This document shows, in pieces, positions 6,782 to 9,822 of a DNA stretch of 9,822 bases (within the stretch, counting starts at the first letter, position 1; the number at the start of each line of letters is the position of its first letter). Made by a program: the position numbers and the translations under genes. The DNA is from Candidatus Levyibacteriota bacterium. GTDB taxonomy: Bacteria > Patescibacteria > Microgenomatia > Levybacterales > UBA12049. The notes below the pieces were generated by a model that saw only the letters and a list, made by a program, of their open reading frames with translations, was not told the DNA's origin and searched no databases. Where the stretch lies: NCBI GenBank assembly GCA_016182425.1, contig JACPGP010000023.1, forward strand, positions 1-9,822. Reading direction: 5' to 3'.

Positions 6782-6794
6782 GTGATAGAATCAC
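6782..6794 (+). promoter_or_regulatory. trpS promoter -10 inside a perfect inverted repeat
   Basis: An extended -10, TGATAGAAT (6783-6791), ends six bases before the trpS ATG, placing the expected transcript start at or next to the A of the start codon (leaderless). The same bases form a perfect inverted repeat, GTGAT-AGA-ATCAC (6782-6794), a possible small operator. No good -35 is present at 16-18 bp. A second TATAAT at 6752-6757 could serve as an upstream promoter with a leader of about 34 bases. There is no Shine-Dalgarno before trpS, which favours the leaderless reading. Confidence 0.5.
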
Positions 6795-6797
6795 CTT

Positions 6798-7781
6798 ATG
6801 GCTAGAAAGCGAGTATATTCAGGGATAAGGGCGACGGGGAGGTTGCATTTGGGCAATTATTTAGGCGCGGTGAAGGGAATGCTGGCATTGCAAGACAAAT
6901 ATGACTGTGTTTTTTCTGTGGTTGATGCACATACCATTACTGTGCCATACGATCCAAAAACGCTGCGGCAATCTGTGAGAGATATTATTCTTGATTATTT
7001 AGCAGCAGGATTAGATCCCAAAAAATGTAAGCTGGAAATTCAATCTCAAATTCCGCAGCACACAGAGCTTGCGTACTATTTAGCAACGATTTATCCAGTG
7101 TCCCGACTTGAAGATTTACCTACTTACAAAGAAAAAAAAGCCCAGTACCCAAAATATGTCAACATGGGGCTTTTGTATTATCCGGTTTTAATGGCAGCAG
7201 ATGTATTGCTTTATAAAGGAGAATTAGTGCCGGTTGGTATAGACCAGGAGCCGCATTTGGAGGTAATGCGGGAAATCGCTCGTAAATTTAATTCTATGTT
7301 TGGAGAAACTTTTCCCGAACCGAAGCGTTTTGCCACATCAGGACAATATGTTCCCTCTCTGGCCGGGGGAGGGAAGATGAGCAAAAGCATTGAAGGGAGT
7401 TTCATAACACTAAGCGATGATTTGGAGACCATAAAAAAGCGTTTGGCAGCAGCGCCGACTGACTCGGGAACTCTTGGCGGAAATCTTCCAAAAGAGGGTG
7501 GGGTAGCAAATTTATTTATGCTTCTAAAACTTTTTGTTCTTGATGATGTGTACAATAAATTTGTCCATGATTACAAAGACAAAAAAATCCGTTACAGCGA
7601 GTTAAAAGCAGTATTGGCGGATGCTATTTATAAAGAGTTAAAACCTTTGCAAGAGCGGCGTAGACGCTTTGAGCAAAACCCAAAACTGGTTGATGAGATT
7701 TTAGAGGAGAGTAAAGCGAAGTGTCTCAAAATCGCCGAAAGCACAATGCAAGAGGTACGAGAGAAGATGGGACTGGTGTAA
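6798..7781 (+). CDS. trpS: Tryptophanyl-tRNA synthetase
   Basis: Class I aminoacyl-tRNA synthetase of 327 aa, the usual bacterial length, charging tRNA-Trp in the cytosol. The Rossmann-fold HIGH motif appears as HLGN in TGRLHLGNYLGA (13-24); the Trp/ATP site is YPVLMAADVLLY (128-139) and VPVGIDQEPHLE (144-155); KMSKS is at 193-197 in GGGKMSKS. The C-terminal helical domain ends with REKMGLV. Its own promoter and absent Shine-Dalgarno point to leaderless translation from 6798. It lies downstream of the trp operon but is separated from it by the HTH-GHKL/STAS module. It contains no Trp residue, as in most of the Trp enzymes here. Its stop and that of the next, convergent gene are almost touching, with no hairpin terminator seen. 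Confidence 0.97.
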   Translation: MARKRVYSGIRATGRLHLGNYLGAVKGMLALQDKYDCVFSVVDAHTITVPYDPKTLRQSVRDIILDYLAAGLDPKKCKLEIQSQIPQHTELAYYLATIYPVSRLEDLPTYKEKKAQYPKYVNMGLLYYPVLMAADVLLYKGELVPVGIDQEPHLEVMREIARKFNSMFGETFPEPKRFATSGQYVPSLAGGGKMSKSIEGSFITLSDDLETIKKRLAAAPTDSGTLGGNLPKEGGVANLFMLLKLFVLDDVYNKFVHDYKDKKIRYSELKAVLADAIYKELKPLQERRRRFEQNPKLVDEILEESKAKCLKIAESTMQEVREKMGLV

Positions 7782-7782
7782 A

Positions 7783-8007
7783 TTATTTTTGAGTTAATCC
7801 AAGAGAACTAGGAGTTGGAGGTTCTGGGATTATTAAGTCAGGAATGTCTTGTGTAGCATGTATTCCAACTGGTTCGGTTTCAGATGGTGGTGATGTAGGC
7901 TCTTTGCATTCAGGAATCGTAAACGCTAGTATTCCTCCTACTACAAGGCCTAATACTTTTGGCGCACATCTTCTTTTTGCCTCAATGTGTCTACTCATGA
8001 ACGGCAT
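7783..8007 (-). CDS. Small protein with hydrophobic N-terminal segment and proline-rich tail
   Basis: A 74-aa chain (71 aa if the second ATG, at 7998, is used). A basic N-terminus (RHIEAKRRCAPK) precedes one hydrophobic stretch, VLGLVVGGILAFTI (18-31), then a Cys and a tail rich in Pro, Ser, Thr and Glu without further hydrophobic segments. That is the layout of a signal peptide or single membrane anchor with an exposed disordered tail. The residues before the Cys (IPEC) do not make a proper lipobox, so a lipoprotein is unlikely. A -10-like TATAAG on the same strand (8021-8016) ends eight bases before the ATG. No family recognised. Codon use looks natural, but the gene is short and could be spurious. 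Confidence 0.6.
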   Translation of the reverse strand: MPFMSRHIEAKRRCAPKVLGLVVGGILAFTIPECKEPTSPPSETEPVGIHATQDIPDLIIPEPPTPSSLGLTQK

Positions 8008-8015
8008 TATATAAA

Positions 8016-8021
8016 CTTATA
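8016..8021 (-). promoter_or_regulatory. -10 box of the small minus-strand gene
   Basis: TATAAG on the minus strand, 5/6 to consensus, eight bases before the ATG at 8007, so transcription would begin about two bases before the start codon. No -35 is recognisable. It shares the 77-bp divergent region with the promoter at 8048-8076. Confidence 0.35.
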
Positions 8022-8047
8022 GTACAAAAAGCAATAGTGGTACGGCG

Positions 8048-8076
8048 TTGACAAAAGGAAACCTGTGTGTTAGCGT
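8048..8076 (+). promoter_or_regulatory. Promoter of the 156-aa unknown gene, near-leaderless
   Basis: A perfect -35 TTGACA (8048-8053), a 17-bp spacer, and an extended -10 TGTTAGCGT (8068-8076) keeping the three most conserved -10 bases. Transcription should begin near 8083, two bases before the ATG at 8085. Confidence 0.65.
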
Positions 8077-8084
8077 AAACCGCA

Positions 8085-8555
8085 ATGGTTGCAAGGCAAG
8101 AACAACGTTTTCCTTCGGCAGTAACAATAGATAAAGAAGTTGTTGTTGATCCTATTATCGCTGATCCGCGAAACTCGCTGTATGTACTCACTGTAATTTT
8201 AGCAAACAGAGGTTTCCCTCTTGACGTAGTTAATACTTATATTAGTGATAGTGGCTTTGCGGGGAACAACAAAGTTGTTTCAGCCAGTGAGGATAATATG
8301 TCAAGATATAAATCGATTAGGCAAGAGTGCATGGATGTGCCACGCTTTAGAGCGTTAAGCATTGCCTTTATGGGTTTTGATATTTCATTTTATCATGGAA
8401 AAAATAAGAGAAAAATAGAAGCTTTTTCCAAAGAGCAACAGAAAAAAGAGCGTAGGGGAATACCTTCATTAACAGAGGCAGAAATACAGGCTATGGTAGA
8501 GGAGGATGTAGATCCTATACTGACTAGATTTCGTTACTCCAAGAAAGCTGCGTAA
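8085..8555 (+). CDS. Hypothetical protein, 156 aa
   Basis: I do not recognise the family. The N-terminal half (15-65) is mixed, with TIDKEVVVDPIIADPRN and a hydrophobic YVLTVILANRGFPLDVV too short and too near charged residues to be a sure membrane helix. Residues 88-104 (FRALSIAFMGFDISFY) form a second apolar stretch. Residues 105-127 are very basic and probably helical (KNKRKIEAFSKEQQKKERR), and the acidic SLTEAEIQAMVEEDVDP (128-144) precedes a basic end. No signal peptide, Cys pairs or nucleotide-binding motifs are seen. The start is fixed by a good promoter ending eight bases upstream and by absence of a Shine-Dalgarno; a probable terminator follows. It seems to be a monocistronic, lineage-specific gene. 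Confidence 0.7.
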   Translation: MVARQEQRFPSAVTIDKEVVVDPIIADPRNSLYVLTVILANRGFPLDVVNTYISDSGFAGNNKVVSASEDNMSRYKSIRQECMDVPRFRALSIAFMGFDISFYHGKNKRKIEAFSKEQQKKERRGIPSLTEAEIQAMVEEDVDPILTRFRYSKKAA

Positions 8556-8614
8556 GGAGCTTTTGATTGATTTTTCGGCATTGGTAATTTAGAATACCCT
8601 CATGCAGAGAAAAA

Positions 8615-8649
8615 GACATAGATAAAAGCTGTCTATTGTCTGTTTTTTT
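8615..8649 (+). terminator. Rho-independent terminator after the 156-aa gene
   Basis: GACATAGA (8615-8622) pairs with TCTATTGTC (8632-8640) with one bulged base, enclosing a 9-base loop; A8614 and T8641 extend the stem. Seven T follow at 8643-8649. The stem is AT-rich and so of modest stability, but position, 60 bases after the stop codon, fits. Confidence 0.6.
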
Positions 8650-8667
8650 GTTGATTTTTTAAGTTCT

Positions 8668-8697
8668 TTGACATCTTTGCGGAAAGTTGACTATCTG
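8668..8697 (+). promoter_or_regulatory. Likely promoter of the Zn-ribbon gene pair
   Basis: Perfect -35 TTGACA (8668-8673), an 18-bp spacer and a weak -10 TATCTG (8692-8697). A start near 8704 would give a leader of about 75 bases, unlike the near-leaderless promoters elsewhere in this window. A less likely alternative uses TAATAT at 8753-8758. Confidence 0.4.
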
Positions 8698-8700
8698 GTG

Positions 8701-8741
8701 GGCGGCGCAGTGGACATCGTTTTGGTGTTTGGTGCGCTGCT
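8701..8741 (+). other. GC-rich stem-loop in the leader of the Zn-ribbon genes
   Basis: GCGGCGCA (8702-8709) pairs with TGCGCTGC (8733-8740), eight pairs with one G-U, plus a further G-U at 8701/8741, around a 23-base G/T-rich loop. No T-tract follows, so it is not a terminator. It may be a regulatory or stabilising leader structure. Confidence 0.4.
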
Positions 8742-8778
8742 CATTTGGATAGTAATATAGCTAGAAAGGAAGGGATTC

Positions 8779-9024
8779 ATGGCTATCTTCATGATGTGTT
8801 CAGAGGGTCATACTATCAAGCTCAAAGACGGAGAAGTTTCTCCGCAGCGTTGTTATGTTGCAACAGTGATAGTCTGTGATGGTTGCGGCACCGAAGGCCC
8901 AAACGTTACGCTGGTGCCGTACAACGATGTACCCGAAGCCGGTAGCGTACTACGTTGCAAAACATGCGGAGGCGTGGTGGTTTCTAGGTTCTGCAACCAT
9001 CTTTTGGTAATGATCGTGACATAG
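8779..9024 (+). CDS. Small Zn-ribbon-like protein, 81 aa
   Basis: Two CxxC pairs, C33-DG-C36 and C60-KT-C63, are spaced as in a zinc ribbon; further Cys at 7, 25 and 72 could add or replace ligands. The N-terminus MMCSEGHTIKLKDGEV suggests beta hairpins, and the end NHLLVMIVT is hydrophobic. No catalytic motif or named family is recognised; a structural or nucleic-acid/protein-binding role would be typical of such ribbons but is inferred. The start is firm: GGAAGGG at 8768-8774 precedes the ATG at 8779. It differs from the trp region in GC-richer codons and a real Shine-Dalgarno. The next gene, another ribbon, follows after 21 bases, so the two form an operon. Confidence 0.75.
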   Translation: MAIFMMCSEGHTIKLKDGEVSPQRCYVATVIVCDGCGTEGPNVTLVPYNDVPEAGSVLRCKTCGGVVVSRFCNHLLVMIVT

Positions 9025-9045
9025 CGCGAGACAAGGAGGAAGGTC

Positions 9046-9243
9046 ATGTGGCGTAAGGCATGTTCTAAGTGCGGGGGCGATCTGTTTCTGGAGGCTGACC
9101 GTTTTGGGTCGTATATTACCTGTCTGCAGTGCGGGAGGGACCTTCGGCCTGACGAGGAAGCGCGTTTTGGCCTGGCTTCTCGTTTGGACGGCCAGTCAGC
9201 CGTCCAGAAGGAAGGAAGGCATCATCGGACACATGTTGTTTAG
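9046..9243 (+). CDS. Small Zn-ribbon protein, 65 aa
   Basis: CSKCGGDLFLEADRFGSYIT followed by CLQCGRDL gives a classic four-Cys ribbon, C6/C9 and C26/C29, with the conserved GGDL and DRFGSYI between them. Small proteins beginning with MWR and carrying this pattern occur in several uncultured bacterial groups, as far as I recall, without an assigned function. After residue 35 the chain is polar and low in structure (EARFGLASRLDGQS, then a basic His-rich end). AAGGAGG at about 9031-9037 is a strong ribosome binding site. Codons are markedly GC-rich compared with the trp genes. Near its 3' end the gene contains a perfect 8-bp inverted repeat. Confidence 0.75.
   Translation: MWRKACSKCGGDLFLEADRFGSYITCLQCGRDLRPDEEARFGLASRLDGQSAVQKEGRHHRTHVV
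9185..9206 (+). repeat. Perfect 8-bp GC-rich inverted repeat inside the second Zn-ribbon gene
   Basis: TGGACGGC (9185-9192) and GCCGTCCA (9199-9206) flank a 6-base loop, CAGTCA. No T-run follows. In RNA this would be a stable hairpin 40 bases before the stop codon, possibly protecting the 3' end of the ribbon mRNA. Confidence 0.5.
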
Positions 9244-9266
9244 TCCGCAAAGAGGAGGTGGCATCG

Positions 9267-9321
9267 GGGTGATGAGAGAGCATTCGCTCAAACGGCATAC
9301 GCCGCAATCTTTCATCATCCC
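9267..9321 (+). other. Long imperfect stem-loop between the Zn-ribbon genes and ftsH
   Basis: GGGTGATGAGAG (9267-9278) pairs with CTTTCATCATCCC (9309-9321) over 12 pairs with one bulged T and one G-U; a small CGGC/GCCG hairpin (9293-9304) sits inside. It covers the GTG/ATG codons at 9269-9274, which lie after an AGGAGG (9253-9258). There is no clean T-tract, only CAATTCATTT. It could be a weak terminator or processing site for the ribbon operon, or a leader element of ftsH. Confidence 0.4.
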
Positions 9322-9334
9322 AATTCATTTACGC

Positions 9335-9363
9335 TTGCTTGATGCTAAAACACGTGCTATACT
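9335..9363 (+). promoter_or_regulatory. ftsH promoter
   Basis: A -35-like TTGCTT (9335-9340), a 17-bp spacer and an extended -10 TGCTATACT (9355-9363). Transcription should begin near 9370, only about four bases before an in-frame ATG at 9374. Confidence 0.55.
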
Positions 9364-9373
9364 GCTTGGCAAG

Positions 9374-9822
9374 ATGGCTTCGAAGTTTAAAAATAATCAT
9401 CCCCACAGGAAGCAGATGTTCAAGATGAAGATAGATCTTTCCTGGAAGAATATTTTTCTCTATAGCTCGCTTGTGTTCTTCGTAATTTTTCTCTTCATGG
9501 GATTTGTGCGCTCAATTGAGGAGCAAAACACCGTTGCCCTATCCCAAGTTATTAAAGACGTTAATGAGGGAAAAGTAAAGCAAATTACGGTATTGGATAA
9601 CAGACTAATTGTGACAAAGAAAGATAACACCATTGTGCAAACGTTCAAAGAGCCGGGAAGTAATGTATACCAAATATTTAGGGATACAGGGGTGTCTAAA
9701 GAGTCTCTTGATAGAACCAATATTACTATTAAAGACGAAACAGGCCTTAATAGTTGGATCAACATTCTCTCTGCCATCCTGCCGGTTGCTTTGATGATTG
9801 CTTTTTTCTACTTTTTGTTTCG
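9374..9822 (+). CDS. ftsH: ATP-dependent zinc metalloprotease FtsH, N-terminal part (cut by window end)
   Basis: The frame runs open to the end of the window and shows the FtsH N-terminal layout: a short basic cytosolic start, TM1 around IFLYSSLVFFVIFLFMGF, an extracytoplasmic alpha/beta domain of about 80 residues (ALSQVIKDVNEGKVKQITVL, then VTKKDNTIVQTF), and TM2 at ILSAILPVALMIAFFYFLF. The AAA+ and HEXXH protease parts lie beyond the window, so assignment rests on this region. FtsH forms a membrane hexamer that degrades misfolded membrane proteins. Start choice: ATG 9374 follows the promoter almost directly (leaderless). ATG 9416 has AGGA at 9407-9410 and would give a start closer to most FtsH. 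Codons 9269/9272 are also in frame after AGGAGG, but give an unlikely extra N-terminus. Confidence 0.82.
   Translation, partial: MASKFKNNHPHRKQMFKMKIDLSWKNIFLYSSLVFFVIFLFMGFVRSIEEQNTVALSQVIKDVNEGKVKQITVLDNRLIVTKKDNTIVQTFKEPGSNVYQIFRDTGVSKESLDRTNITIKDETGLNSWINILSAILPVALMIAFFYFLF

Noticed and set aside
5598..6797. HTH/STAS module as a transposon-borne insertion between trpA and trpS
   Set aside because: No terminal inverted repeats, target duplications or recombinase are seen at its edges; only promoter, Trp content and placement hint at insertion.
7991..8191. 66-aa minus-strand open frame across the divergent region
   Set aside because: It would overlap both neighbouring genes and the promoter at 8048-8076 and has no recognisable motif.
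9116..9328. 70-aa minus-strand open frame opposite the second Zn-ribbon gene
   Set aside because: The plus strand has a four-Cys ribbon and a strong Shine-Dalgarno; the minus frame is arginine/proline-rich shadow.
9460..9777. 105-aa minus-strand open frame at the right end
   Set aside because: Antisense to the FtsH membrane and extracytoplasmic region.

Overview
The window is an AT-rich bacterial segment that uses the standard code, since UGA works as the stop codon in many genes. Its best-supported content is a nearly complete tryptophan biosynthesis operon, trpE(partial)-G-D-C-F-B-A, with every junction overlapping by 4 or 8 bases. A tryptophanyl-tRNA synthetase gene (trpS) follows about 1.2 kb later. 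Very compact packing, short enzyme versions, apparently leaderless or near-leaderless promoters and small orphan proteins suggest a streamlined lineage, possibly Patescibacteria (Candidate Phyla Radiation). That placement is an inference from style, not from a marker gene.

Layout: 1-5597 holds the trp operon on the + strand, cut at the 5' end inside trpE. 5598-5698 holds a promoter built into a run of 10-bp phased repeats. 5699-6696 is a two-gene module: an HTH-GHKL ATPase fusion followed, with an ATGA overlap, by a small STAS-like (DUF4325-type) protein. 6697-6797 is the trpS promoter region and 6798-7781 is trpS. 7783-8007 is a small minus-strand protein with a hydrophobic N-terminus and a proline-rich tail, convergent with trpS. 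A 77-bp divergent promoter region separates it from an unknown 156-aa protein (8085-8555), which ends in a probable terminator (8615-8649). 8650-9243 is a visibly GC-richer island with a structured leader and two small Zn-ribbon genes with strong Shine-Dalgarno sites. The window ends in the N-terminal part of ftsH.

How the genes work together: TrpE/TrpG make anthranilate from chorismate, TrpD/TrpF/TrpC convert it to indole-glycerol phosphate, TrpA/TrpB make tryptophan and TrpS charges it onto tRNA. The visible Trp enzymes plus TrpS contain a single Trp codon in about 2,200 residues. The HTH-GHKL/STAS pair between them has five in 332. That pair resembles a SpoIIAB/SpoIIAA-type partner switch whose output would be a DNA-binding domain instead of a sigma factor. 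The phased repeats in its own promoter, and one more copy upstream of trpS, make it a candidate autoregulated switch. It is the most likely undescribed system here; its function is inferred, not shown.
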